DNA of 6,582 nt from CAZMNY01 sp964635375 (GCA_964635375.1 CAZWOU010000282.1:1-6582), one strand, 5' to 3'. Counted from the first letter of the stretch, positions 1 to 5,931 are shown. Made by a program: numbers and translations. Notes: a model not told the origin generated them from the letters alone.

Positions 1-626
1 CAAGAGCTGATCTTGTTTCCGGATCAAAACGCCAAATTGGAAACAGAATGAGGATTCCCAAGCTTCGAAACTGACTTTCAACGGCCGTTTCGTTGAGTGG
101 AAGAGGCGCAAGGCGCCTTTAGCTGGGTGCCCGAAATCAGGGGAAGTCTAAGCTTTCGTATTTGCGGTTTCTCCCGGAAAACGTCTACGTCCCCAGGCAA
201 GATTGAGAATCTGCCTCTTCCCGCCTTAGCTTTCCTCCACCTCGCGGACTTACAAAAAGTCGCCGCAGGAGGAAAGATGCTCTCCCGCGTTGGCTGGCGG
301 CAGACGAAGCAGATCTTTACCCTGAATGCGGTTGAGCCCGCTGTGGGAAGGCAAAAACTAACGCTGCGGGCGGGGCGGCTGGCCAACGCTGGGGCCCGGT
401 TGTTAGAGATATTCCCGCTGCATCGGATGGCGGGCAGAGTGTTGGCCGCCGCCGAGCAAACACACAAGAACAGTTGGCGGGACAAGCCCCGATCTCCCTA
501 AGACAAGGCTCGCAAGAAACGCCGGAACTTGTTGGCACAGCCTCGGGTGTCGCTCGGTTAGAGGCGGACCTTTGAGGCGACATTCCGTGCTGCCACGCGC
601 GGTAATCGCATTTGGTCGCAATGAAC
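1..626. other. Left flank without a supportable gene
   Basis: Two long open frames overlap on opposite strands (97-501 plus, from a GTG; 78-485 minus). Neither has family motifs, membrane segments or a clear codon bias, and each may be the shadow of the other. A GGAGG sits 4 nt before an internal ATG at 277 on the plus strand, which keeps a small gene (277-501) possible at low probability. There is also a 6-bp GC hairpin (AGGCGC 104-109, GCGCCT 113-118). I see no clear terminator after the exported-protein gene. Confidence 0.45.
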
Positions 627-1012
627 CTATTCGTGGACGATGGATATCGAGGCCAAGACGGATTCTTCGCCCACTGGCATCGATGGTGGAATAGGAGGAC
701 CAGCCAAGCAGTCCTCGTAATTCTGCGTGGTGTAGTCTACCGCTTCTTCAGGGCCAAACACATCTGCCAGGGCCAGCAACACAGCGTTCTCTTCAGACTG
801 ACAATTCGGCATGGGGTTGGACTCGCAGATGGAAAGGGCGGTTTCCGCCGATTCCAATGCATCTTCAGATATTACGAGGTCAGCCTCTGCAGCTTCTTTC
901 GCTATCCGCTCTGTTTCACAGTTGACGCAATACAAAGCTTGGATGGGACTAATTGTGGCCAATGCAAGTGCGCTACTTATCAAGACCCCATCTTCGTTGG
1001 CGTCCATGCCAT
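627..1012 (-). CDS. Small exported cysteine-containing protein, frameshifted near its start
   Basis: I recognise no named family. Starting at ATG 1012 and adding one G to the G4 tract at 986-989 gives a 128-aa protein beginning MAWTPTKMGVLISSALALAT. This is a good Sec signal peptide (Lys, hydrophobic core, cleavage probably after ISPIQA, residue 26). The start at 1007 instead gives the acidic N-terminus MDANEDG directly ahead of the same hydrophobic core, unlike any signal peptide. The mature part is rich in Ala, Glu and Cys (Cys 29, 32, 63, 71, 102), with a helical stretch (ERIAKEAAEADLVISEDALE), SICESNPMPNCQ, and a proline-rich tail. Secreted Cys/Ala-rich small proteins of this style are common in planctomycetes, an impression from memory. 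It follows the membrane-protein gene by 23 nt, so the two are probably one operon. Role unknown. Confidence 0.65.
986..989 (-). other. Frameshift site in the exported-protein gene (G4 tract)
   Basis: The sequence ATG GGG TCT TGA ends the frame set by the Shine-Dalgarno site. With a fifth G it reads ATG GGG GTC TTG ATA (M-G-V-L-I) and joins the long open frame, restoring a complete signal peptide. One base is therefore missing relative to the inferred intact gene. Confidence 0.6.
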
Positions 1013-1018
1013 CGTCTG

Positions 1019-1024
1019 CTCCTT
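1019..1024 (-). promoter_or_regulatory. Strong Shine-Dalgarno AAGGAG that fixes the start at 1012
   Basis: AAGGAG sits 6 nt before ATG 1012-1010, ideal spacing, but 11 nt before the other ATG at 1007. The ATG at 1012 is in a different frame and meets a stop after ten codons, which is the key evidence that the downstream gene has a frameshift and that its true start is 1012. It is the only strong ribosome site in the window. Confidence 0.7.
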
Positions 1025-1035
1025 CAGTGTTGCTC

Positions 1036-1681
1036 TCACCTGCCCGCAGAATGCCGCCCTCTGTGCGAACGTAGGAATTCGCGCCGCTTTATCTCTCGGA
1101 ACGTTGCGAGGTCGTCTATCGCTTCCTTAACCGACTCAAACTTCCTATAGCTTCCATCGGCATTACGACGATTCGGACTGAAGGGTTTTGATGCAGGCAC
1201 GTCGTCTTCGGCTGGCGAACTGACAGGCACTAGCGACAAGAGTTGGCCCCCTCCAAACACGCCAATAGTAACAAGGCCTGAAAGACAGCAGGCTATGGCC
1301 ATAACGAGACGACGCTGCTTCGTGGGGCGTACTGGAGACGGAACTTCTCCATGGCGATTGCGGTTAGACACCTCCTCAAGTCGTTGCTGGAGCGAACGCT
1401 CACTGGTTGCTGCTTCTTCAAGCCGCCTAACCAACTCGGCGTTCACATCTGGTGTCCCAAGCAAGCCCTCTTCTTCGAGTTCGATCCGCACCAGAGAAAC
1501 GTGAATCGGCTCATCGGGGCGATCGATCAGGTGCTGACACCATCGAGAAAACAGCCGCCAGCTTCGTTCTGTGTTATGGGTGTTCAAAGTAATAATCGCG
1601 TCCCAGGTAGCCTACCCGCGCATTGCCAGATCGATGGGGCTTAAGCGGGTAGCTTGGGAGTCTTGTTCGCGGCGTCGTCAT
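1036..1681 (-). CDS. Membrane-anchored protein with integrase-type arm module and coiled coil, frameshifted
   Basis: Two frames join into one plausible 214-aa protein. The first runs from ATG 1681 (MTTPRTRLPSYPLKPH, then SGNARVGYLGRDYYFEH) and meets a stop after 35 codons. One C fewer in the C3 tract at 1578-1580 leads into HNTERSWRLFSRWCQHLID and on to the stop at 1036. The joined first 55 residues resemble, from memory, the PSYRLHK...SG.A.V...GRD.YLG..G...S module at the N-terminus of planctomycete tyrosine recombinases, an arm-type DNA-binding region. Here no catalytic domain follows. Instead there is a heptad-like segment (LVRRLEEAATSERSLQQRLEEV, about 80-104), a basic patch RPTKQRR, one membrane helix (about 125-151) and a 60-residue polar tail. 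Taken alone, the second frame would start at a TTG (1587) with no ribosome site. Function unknown. The downstream secreted-protein gene starts 23 nt after this stop. Confidence 0.6.
1578..1580 (-). other. Frameshift site in the 1681-1036 gene (C3 tract)
   Basis: The upstream frame reads TTT GAA CAC CCA TAA. With CC instead of CCC it reads F-E-H-H-N-T-E-R-S-W, continuing the integrase-type module without a break. An extra base at a short homopolymer is the simplest explanation; a true insertion is also possible. Confidence 0.6.
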
Positions 1682-1690
1682 CGTTGTTAC

Positions 1691-1735
1691 GTGATCATTC
1701 GGTGTTGCGTGGTCATTTGGTGTGGTCATTCGTGA
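1691..1735. repeat. Degenerate three-copy repeat (GTGRTCATTYGGTGT)
   Basis: Copies at about 1691-1705, 1709-1723 and 1722-1733, the last truncated and overlapping. They share GGTCATT or GATCATT followed by CG/TGG-TG. They lie 10-55 nt upstream of the ATG at 1681, where an operator or promoter would be, so a binding-site role is possible but unsupported. Confidence 0.4.
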
Positions 1736-2030
1736 AGTCCTTGTGAGTCACGGCAATTCTAATTCCACACGACGCAAGCCTCAAGAGACGGACGTTTTTC
1801 TCTGGCGTCACAGGCGAACAGATGTCTCCCTGTGTCCAGGTTGCTCTGAAATTCTGCCAGAAAAACTGAGATTTTTGCTGAGGCCCCGATGGTCCCTCCC
1901 TCCCCCTTCGTTTCCCCATGAGCATGAACAAGAACCTACTGCCATCACACTCCAGCAAGCACGGTAGGGCATACCGGCGAAGAGACTCAGAGCACCTAAT
2001 AGCCATATTTGCCATTTGGTAAGTGCGCAC

Positions 2031-2070
2031 AAAACGACCCCCAGCCAATCGGGGCAGGCTGGCGGGGGTC
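2031..2070 (-). terminator. Probable intrinsic terminator, minus strand
   Basis: Read leftward, the arms GACCCCC (2070-2064) and GGGGGTC (2042-2036) are extended by AGCC/GGCT with a 3-nt bulge, and are followed by G and TTTT (2034-2031). This is a GC-rich stem with a short T tract in the direction of all five genes. It could end a transcript coming from the 356-aa and zinc-ribbon genes, though about 600 nt past the latter's stop. Confidence 0.5.
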
Positions 2071-2076
2071 TAGCCA

Positions 2077-2097
2077 AACCGAGGTTGAACCTCGGTT
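2077..2097. repeat. Perfect 10-bp palindrome with one-base centre
   Basis: AACCGAGGTT and AACCTCGGTT flank a single G at 2087. The near-perfect dyad could be a dimeric regulator's operator, or in RNA an 8-bp stem with a TTGAA loop. It begins 7 nt past the minus-strand terminator stem. Confidence 0.5.
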
Positions 2098-2203
2098 GGA
2101 TGGGCGTAATCTACGTGGTGAAATTCCGCCTGACAACCCAATCCGCCGAAATATCCTCATTGACGAACCCCACGGAAGGGCCTATTTTTTTGCCGCGGGC
2201 AGA

Positions 2204-2227
2204 GAGCCCATTTCAATTGGTGGGCTC
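2204..2227. repeat. Inverted repeat GAGCCCA...TGGGCTC
   Basis: Perfect 7-bp arms with a 10-nt loop, extendable by two pairs beyond one mismatch. It lies 13 nt after a T7 run (2185-2191) and 5 nt before the plus-strand terminator. Confidence 0.45.
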
Positions 2228-2232
2228 ACTTC

Positions 2233-2269
2233 AACACCCCTCCGGGCCTAGATCTGGGCGGGTGTTTTT
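2233..2269 (+). terminator. Probable intrinsic terminator, plus strand
   Basis: Arms AACACCC (2233-2239) and GGGTGTT (2260-2266), with an inner GCC/GGC pairing, end in an uninterrupted T5 (2265-2269). This is the classical layout of a Rho-independent terminator for rightward transcription, although a six-base bulge interrupts the left arm. No plus-strand protein gene lies upstream, so it would end an unannotated transcript or read-through RNA. Confidence 0.45.
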
Positions 2270-2305
2270 CATTACCTCGCCGAACTTATCGGCTCGCGTG
2301 ACGGG

Positions 2306-2322
2306 GCAAACGCGCAGTTTGC
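2306..2322. repeat. Inverted repeat GCAAAC-GCGCA-GTTTGC
   Basis: Perfect 6-bp arms with a 5-nt loop, part of the hairpin cluster. No adjoining T tract, so not a terminator by itself. Confidence 0.4.
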
Positions 2323-2348
2323 GAGTTACCTATCGGGGCTTATTGCCC

Positions 2349-2369
2349 GGCGTGGGGTAGACCTACGCC
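2349..2369. repeat. Inverted repeat GGCGT...ACGCC
   Basis: Five perfect pairs, a possible G-U pair and two further G-C pairs around a 5-nt loop, for an 8-bp RNA stem. It is one of several adjacent hairpins, 15 nt from the stem at 2384-2411. Confidence 0.4.
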
Positions 2370-2383
2370 AGAGACATAGGCAG

Positions 2384-2411
2384 CGCCCGCCCAGTTAAAT
2401 CTGGGCGGGCG
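2384..2411 (+). terminator. Strong 11-bp GC stem-loop, terminator-like
   Basis: Perfect stem CGCCCGCCCAG / CTGGGCGGGCG with the 6-nt loop TTAAAT, followed on the plus strand by TCTTTC. It is the most stable hairpin in the window by inspection. The T tract is interrupted, so it is a weak intrinsic terminator at best. On the minus strand, downstream of the zinc-ribbon gene, the stem could block 3' exonucleases or slow polymerase, but no T tract follows it there. Confidence 0.5.
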
Positions 2412-2455
2412 TCTTTCATCTGCGTTCTGGCCGAGGCTCGCAACGCTCCCGACAT

Positions 2456-2482
2456 TCGGTGCTTTCCCACTCGGTGCTTTCC
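2456..2482. repeat. Two-copy tandem repeat, 15-bp period
   Basis: TCGGTGCTTTCC occurs at 2456-2467 and again at 2471-2482, exact over 12 bp with a 3-nt separator. The period is a multiple of three, but no supported gene covers it. It lies between the zinc-ribbon gene and the hairpin cluster. Confidence 0.6.
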
Positions 2483-2685
2483 GGGCCGTGCCCAATGCTC
2501 GCGTCGGCTGAGACTCGGCGCGGCAGCTAAAGCGCCCCTTTCCCGCCCGTTGTCTTGAGGTGCGCCCAGCAGACTGCTAGGTTCTTTCGCGGCGTCTGCC
2601 ATGCGATGATGCTGACGATGTGGGATGACGAGAAAATCGCCGCTCTTGAGTCGTTTGTCCGAGCGCCGTTTATCGTGGCGGCAGG

Positions 2686-3039
2686 CTACGCACTTGTCCA
2701 TTTCATGTCGCTTTGGGCAGCACTGGCCAGTCGACCATTCTGGTTTGTGCGGCTGACGGTTCTCCTCTTGCCGCCGATGGCGCTCTTCGCGCTCCCGGTC
2801 GATCCGTCTACGAGCGAGAATCCAGCGCAAACGATGACCATGGCAGAGTAGTAGCACCGTTCGCCAGTCGTCATTCGCTTCGAGATCTTTTTCGCCGCAA
2901 CCGTGTCGTTTGGCGATTCGTAGGGATTGTCAGCAAATGCGCCTGGGATAGGAGCATCGGCAACGGATCGTCGACAACTAGGACAATTGCCATCCGAAGA
3001 TATTGCGACACAAACTCCGCATTGAGCACATGTGGTCAT
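2686..3039 (-). CDS. Small zinc-ribbon protein with NPYESP motif
   Basis: A 117-aa protein of unknown function. The N-terminus is a two-knuckle zinc ribbon, CAQC (residues 4-7) and CPSC (19-22), likely binding one Zn2+. NPYESP follows at 38-43; NPY-x-(S/A)-P motifs after short zinc ribbons are frequent in planctomycete proteins of unknown role, usually ahead of membrane helices. Here only a short hydrophobic stretch is present (CYYSAMVIVCAGFSLV, 62-77), followed by a basic, polar tail to residue 117, so the usual membrane part seems shortened or lost. Codons of the tail remain strongly purine-first, which argues that this strand is coding down to 2686. It lies 66 nt after the 356-aa gene on the same strand and may be co-transcribed. 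The start at 3039 gives the complete ribbon; only a weak GGA precedes it. Confidence 0.6.
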   Translation of the reverse strand: MTTCAQCGVCVAISSDGNCPSCRRSVADAPIPGAFADNPYESPNDTVAAKKISKRMTTGERCYYSAMVIVCAGFSLVDGSTGSAKSAIGGKRRTVSRTNQNGRLASAAQSDMKWTSA

Positions 3040-3105
3040 TTCCGTGCAACCGCGCGCAAGACGCTCGCCCGAACCGTTTCCCTAAAGAACAAGCCGACTC
3101 GCCAC

Positions 3106-4176
3106 TTAGTTCGCGTGTTTCGCGGTCAGCATTCGTTGTAACCAATCATGTATTTCCTCTTTCGAGAGCTTGCGCTCAATTTCGAGCGCTGCTGGCAGAT
3201 CGGCAAACATCCGTTGAGATTGCCAACTGCGTGGATAGGACGCCGGACCAAGCAGGACTACGCGATGCCCATCAAAAACTGGGATATCGTCTGGAGCGCC
3301 TTCATTCCAAATCCAGTGATCGCTTGAACCGTAGTCACCGGCGTCAGGCAACGCAAATCCTGATTCAATCGCCTGCCAAGTGTAGAGATTCCAGACACTG
3401 GTAACCGTGTCATTTGATTGCTGTGGGCCAATACCACGAGCGATATCGGCAACCCGTCGAGGAACGCGACGTCGAGCAAACAATCCAGATCTTGGGATCC
3501 CATCCATCAAAAGTACGTTCAATTGGAAATTGTCAACGACACCTGATATTCGTCCAAGAATTCCGAGCGTGGTTTGTGGCTCAATCACCACAATCGGTTC
3601 ATCGTCCAACACGGCCAGCATCATCTCAAGCCAATGGCCAGCCTCATGATATTCAGAGATTTGGGCGGCGAAATTGCGCAAGTGACGGGCGGAATTGCGT
3701 GCTTCAGGGCTGAGCGAAAACACCGCGATCGACGGAGGCCAGAATTGTTCGAGGGCGTCCCACGCAGCATTTTGTTGCACCATCGTTGGAGCGACTTGCT
3801 CGCGTGCGTTCTCGAAGACCTCGATCGGGTCTTTGTCCTCATCTTCGGATTCGGGCATTTGGGCAACGCACGCGTTTGCCAATGCCGCCGCCGATTCGAG
3901 CAGCGCGCCGAGTCGTTCGGTGAGCTGCTGCGCAATGGTCGACGGATCGCACCCGCCTTCGATCAAAGCACCACAAACCAACGCGAGAAATGCGGAACGC
4001 GAGGCATTCTCAAGATTGAGGTGTGTACCCAACATCCGCAACGCGGTATTCGCATCGTCTCGCGAAGCGCGGCCGATCGAGTCGAAAAACGACTGTGCCG
4101 CCGCGTCCATGTCGGCGTCCGTGGACGTACCGTCGCGGGCGGTTGCAATTAATGAGGTTGTAGCGTCGGTGAGCAT
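3106..4176 (-). CDS. Conserved-type hypothetical protein, 356 aa, function unknown
   Basis: I do not recognise a named family. The translation is clearly protein-like over its full length. Residues 1-150 are Ala-rich and helical (for example LTERLGALLESAAALANACVA) with an acidic stretch ESEDEDKDP at 109-117. Residues 170-225 contain YHEAGHWLEMML, with an HExxH pattern at 177-181, then EPIVVIEPQTT. The C-terminal third has VWNLYTW (261-267), DHWIW (286-290), GHRVVLLGPASYPRSW (303-318) and an amphipathic end KEEIHDWLQRML. There is no signal peptide or membrane helix, so it is probably cytoplasmic. The start at 4176 is the first ATG in frame and has no Shine-Dalgarno sequence, which is common in planctomycetes. 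The C-terminal W/G/P pattern recalls uncharacterised planctomycete proteins, an impression from memory. The zinc-ribbon gene follows 66 nt downstream. Confidence 0.8.
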   Translation of the reverse strand: MLTDATTSLIATARDGTSTDADMDAAAQSFFDSIGRASRDDANTALRMLGTHLNLENASRSAFLALVCGALIEGGCDPSTIAQQLTERLGALLESAAALANACVAQMPESEDEDKDPIEVFENAREQVAPTMVQQNAAWDALEQFWPPSIAVFSLSPEARNSARHLRNFAAQISEYHEAGHWLEMMLAVLDDEPIVVIEPQTTLGILGRISGVVDNFQLNVLLMDGIPRSGLFARRRVPRRVADIARGIGPQQSNDTVTSVWNLYTWQAIESGFALPDAGDYGSSDHWIWNEGAPDDIPVFDGHRVVLLGPASYPRSWQSQRMFADLPAALEIERKLSKEEIHDWLQRMLTAKHAN

Positions 4177-4491
4177 TTAGACGACCGAGCTGACTTGTTG
4201 ACAATTCCGATACCCTAAACGGCAGTCAAGATATCGCGGTGCCATGTGAGCCGCAAGCGATTGCCGCTTTGGCGCTTGCACCAGGAGGCTCGGCGACGCC
4301 TTCCGTGTTGTCCTGGGAAGCGACCGCTCAATCTCACTTGAGTTCTATCCTAGGGAAGCTGCGATTTCAGAGACGGTCGAGTCGCGGACATGATGCCGAC
4401 ACATCAATCCCATTTTCCGATCAAGATCGTCACCCATGTTTGGGCTGGCACCTCGTTCCCTGCCTGAATTCATCCCTCGCGGGCATTGGGG
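4177..4491. other. Intergenic gap between MATE and the 356-aa gene
   Basis: 315 nt without a convincing gene. An open frame on the plus strand (4239-4556) runs into the end of MATE and has no protein-like features. The gap holds a perfect 7-bp inverted repeat (GCAAGCG 4253-4259, CGCTTGC 4273-4279) without a T tract on either side, and the candidate promoter for the downstream gene. MATE is probably transcribed separately from the 356-aa gene. Confidence 0.5.
4201..4229 (-). promoter_or_regulatory. Candidate sigma-70-like promoter of the 356-aa gene
   Basis: On the minus strand TTGACT (4229-4224, five of six to the -35 consensus) is followed after exactly 17 nt by AATTGT (4206-4201, three of six to the -10 consensus). 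A start would fall about 15-20 nt before the ATG at 4176, which would leave a very short leader. The -10 match is weak, so this is a suggestion only. Confidence 0.3.
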
Positions 4492-5906
4492 TCAGGAGCT
4501 CGTGGTCGCCATGTCGATCACCCGCATGCGCCGCCATTTTCCGCCCAGGAACCTGAGCATGAAGATGACTCCGAGGCACCAGACCCAGCCGGCGACTAAG
4601 GCCCAGCACCCGTAGATTCCGAATTCGAGCACTTCAACTCCGACCCAGCTCAGCCCGCCCAGTAGAACGGCCATGGGAAAGCTGGCTCGCAGCACAAAAG
4701 GCGTGTCGCCAGCGCCTTTGATGGCGCTGACGAAGATCATGAGGAGGGCGTCAAGCATGTTGTACGCGGCGACAAATTGGAGCAGTGTCACGGCCATGGC
4801 GAAGGTCTCCTGCGAGTTGTCGCTGGGGGCCGCTTCCGTGAAGAACGCCGCAAGGAAGAGATTGGGCGCGAACAGGAATGCGAGCGAAATCAGGGCCATG
4901 TAGGATAAGGCGATCCAGAGCGAGGTCCATGTGGCCCGCGCGGCGAGATCGTCTCGATTCTGGCCCAGACGTTGGCCGACGAGGATGCTGACTGCTTGAG
5001 AAAGGCCCCAGACTGGCATGAATGCCAACGTGCCCACACTAAAGGCGATGCTTGTGGCCTGGGACTCCAGGTGCCCCAGTCGACCCACCATGAGGATGAA
5101 GACGGTAAAGCCCAGCACGTCCAGCAGCAGCTGAAAGCCGCTGGGGGAGCCGTACCAGAGCAGTCGTTTGAGCAGGTCGCGGTCGACCGACATTCCTCGC
5201 CATGTTTCAAAAATCCTTCGATTCTCGCGAGAGAGCACCAGAATCAGGTAGATCGCGGCCTTCAGCCAGAACGCGGTGACGGTCGCCCAGGCGGCGCCGG
5301 CGATTCCCATTTCCGGAAAGCCCGCGTGCCCGAAAATCCAGAGATAGTCCAGCACCAAGTTGATGATGGCCACGGTCGCGTCGACGCCCATCACGGTTCG
5401 CGTCTGCCCTCTTCCGCTGAAGAAGGAGGTCAAGGACTGGGCGATCAGCATGCCAGGTCCGCCCCAGCAGAGGATCTGAAAATAGACCACCTCCATCCGA
5501 ACGGCGTCTTGGCTGTGACCTACCCATTGAAAGAAGGTCGGGGCGAATGGGATCGCGAACAGCAGAAACGGCGTGATTCCCAACGCCAGCCAAACGCCCT
5601 GCCAAATCGCCCCCCTATTCGCTCCGGTTGCCCGTTGCCGAGGTACTGAGAAACGAAAGTGGTCGAATAAGCGCACAGGCCGAGTGGAAGGCAGACCACA
5701 GCGAACCAGACGGTGCCCGCCGTAAAAGCGGCTGCCATCGCTTCGGCAGAGACCTGCTTCAAGAACAGCCGGTCCACAAACGTCATGATGGTCAGCGACA
5801 GGCTCGATATCACCAGCGGCATGGCGATTCGAAGGACTTCCCGCCCACCGGAGACGCGGGTCCACCAATGGGCGAGGGGGTTGCTGTTTAGCTGCGGAGA
5901 TCCCAT
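4492..5906 (-). CDS. MATE family multidrug/Na+(H+) antiporter, interrupted by a one-base frameshift
   Basis: Inner-membrane efflux transporter of the MATE family, which exports drugs or metabolites in exchange for Na+ or H+; the substrate cannot be read from sequence. The N-terminal part begins at ATG 5906 (MGSPQLNSN) and runs through GGREVLRIAMPLVISSLSL, FVDRLFLKQVS and YLGNGQPERIGG. The frame then changes at a G6 tract (5610-5615, about residue 97), and the neighbouring frame continues with AIWQGVWLALG to the stop at 4492. With one G added the protein is 471 aa, the usual MATE length, with two repeats: about residues 15-185 and 245-410. Typical marks are SGRGQTRTVMG, NLVLDYLWIFG, GFPEMGIAGAAWATV in repeat 1, then GSPSGFQLLLD and AFMPVWGLSQAVSILVGQRLG in repeat 2. 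The ORF that begins at 5946 in the other frame is out-of-frame nonsense upstream of the shift, so 5906 is the better start. Family call is very secure; whether the gene is broken in the cell is open. Confidence 0.93.
5610..5615 (-). other. Frameshift site in the MATE gene (G6 tract)
   Basis: On the minus strand the sequence reads CGA ATA GGG GGG CGA TTT in the upstream frame. A seventh G gives R-I-G-G-A-I-W-Q-G, exactly the expected passage between TM helices 2 and 3 in MATE proteins. It is a one-base shortage relative to an intact gene. It could be a homopolymer sequencing error, a real deletion, or a tract corrected by transcriptional slippage. Confidence 0.85.
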
Positions 5907-5915
5907 TGGCCTCTT

Positions 5916-5931
5916 CCCCGTTGAGCCGGGG
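5916..5931 (-). promoter_or_regulatory. Small hairpin overlapping the MATE ribosome-binding region
   Basis: A 5-bp GC stem (CCCCG at one end, CGGGG at the other, 6-nt loop) ends 9 nt before the MATE start codon. Its GGGG arm and the adjoining GAAGAGG stretch are the only purine-rich, Shine-Dalgarno-like bases upstream of the ATG. Folding could therefore mask ribosome binding. The stem is short, so any regulatory role is speculative. Confidence 0.3.

Larger units (their letters stand above)
1682..2685. other. About 1 kb without a convincing gene, rich in stem-loops
   Basis: No open frame here has family features or good coding bias. The right part (2420-2685) is GC-rich and holds a 15-bp-period tandem repeat. 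The middle (2036-2411) is packed with inverted repeats, listed one by one. The left part (1740-2030) contains competing minus-strand frames; one has a hydrophobic run (about 1940-2050) but no supported start or homology. The left edge carries a three-copy degenerate repeat just upstream of the 1681 gene. Confidence 0.55.

Noticed and set aside
78..501. Overlapping long frames on both strands in the left flank
   Set aside because: No motifs, no clear codon bias, and each can be the shadow of the other; kept only as a low-probability note.
1036..1681. Active integrase or recombinase
   Set aside because: Only the N-terminal arm-like module is present; no tyrosine- or serine-recombinase catalytic domain follows and no attachment-site repeats were seen.
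1713..2077. Two minus-strand frames, one with a hydrophobic segment
   Set aside because: They compete with each other, lack ribosome sites and recognisable motifs, and start inside or beside the minus-strand terminator.
2009..2360. Plus-strand frames across the hairpin cluster
   Set aside because: They read through several stem-loops, including the plus-strand terminator, and show no protein-family features.
2036..2411. CRISPR array or integron-like repeat array
   Set aside because: The inverted repeats differ in sequence and spacing; only one arm is duplicated, with no regular spacers.
2555..2851. Plus-strand open frame with two hydrophobic stretches, resembling a small membrane protein
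   Set aside because: It is antisense to the zinc-ribbon gene with third codon positions in register, so the purine-first codons of the real gene become pyrimidine-second (hydrophobic) codons here. It has no ribosome site.
2363..2857. Minus-strand open frame of 164 aa
   Set aside because: Arg/His/Glu-rich low-complexity translation; overlaps the zinc-ribbon gene in another frame and runs through the tandem repeat and the GC hairpin.
3574..4180. Long plus-strand frames (up to 192 aa) opposite the 356-aa gene
   Set aside because: Antisense shadows of a well-supported gene; translations are Arg/Ser/Ala-rich without features.
5608..5618. Programmed -1 ribosomal frameshift in MATE
   Set aside because: The tract is preceded by A, so a P-site glycine tRNA would have to re-pair with AGG; the X-XXY-YYZ pattern is not met in the zero frame. 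I also saw no downstream stem or pseudoknot.
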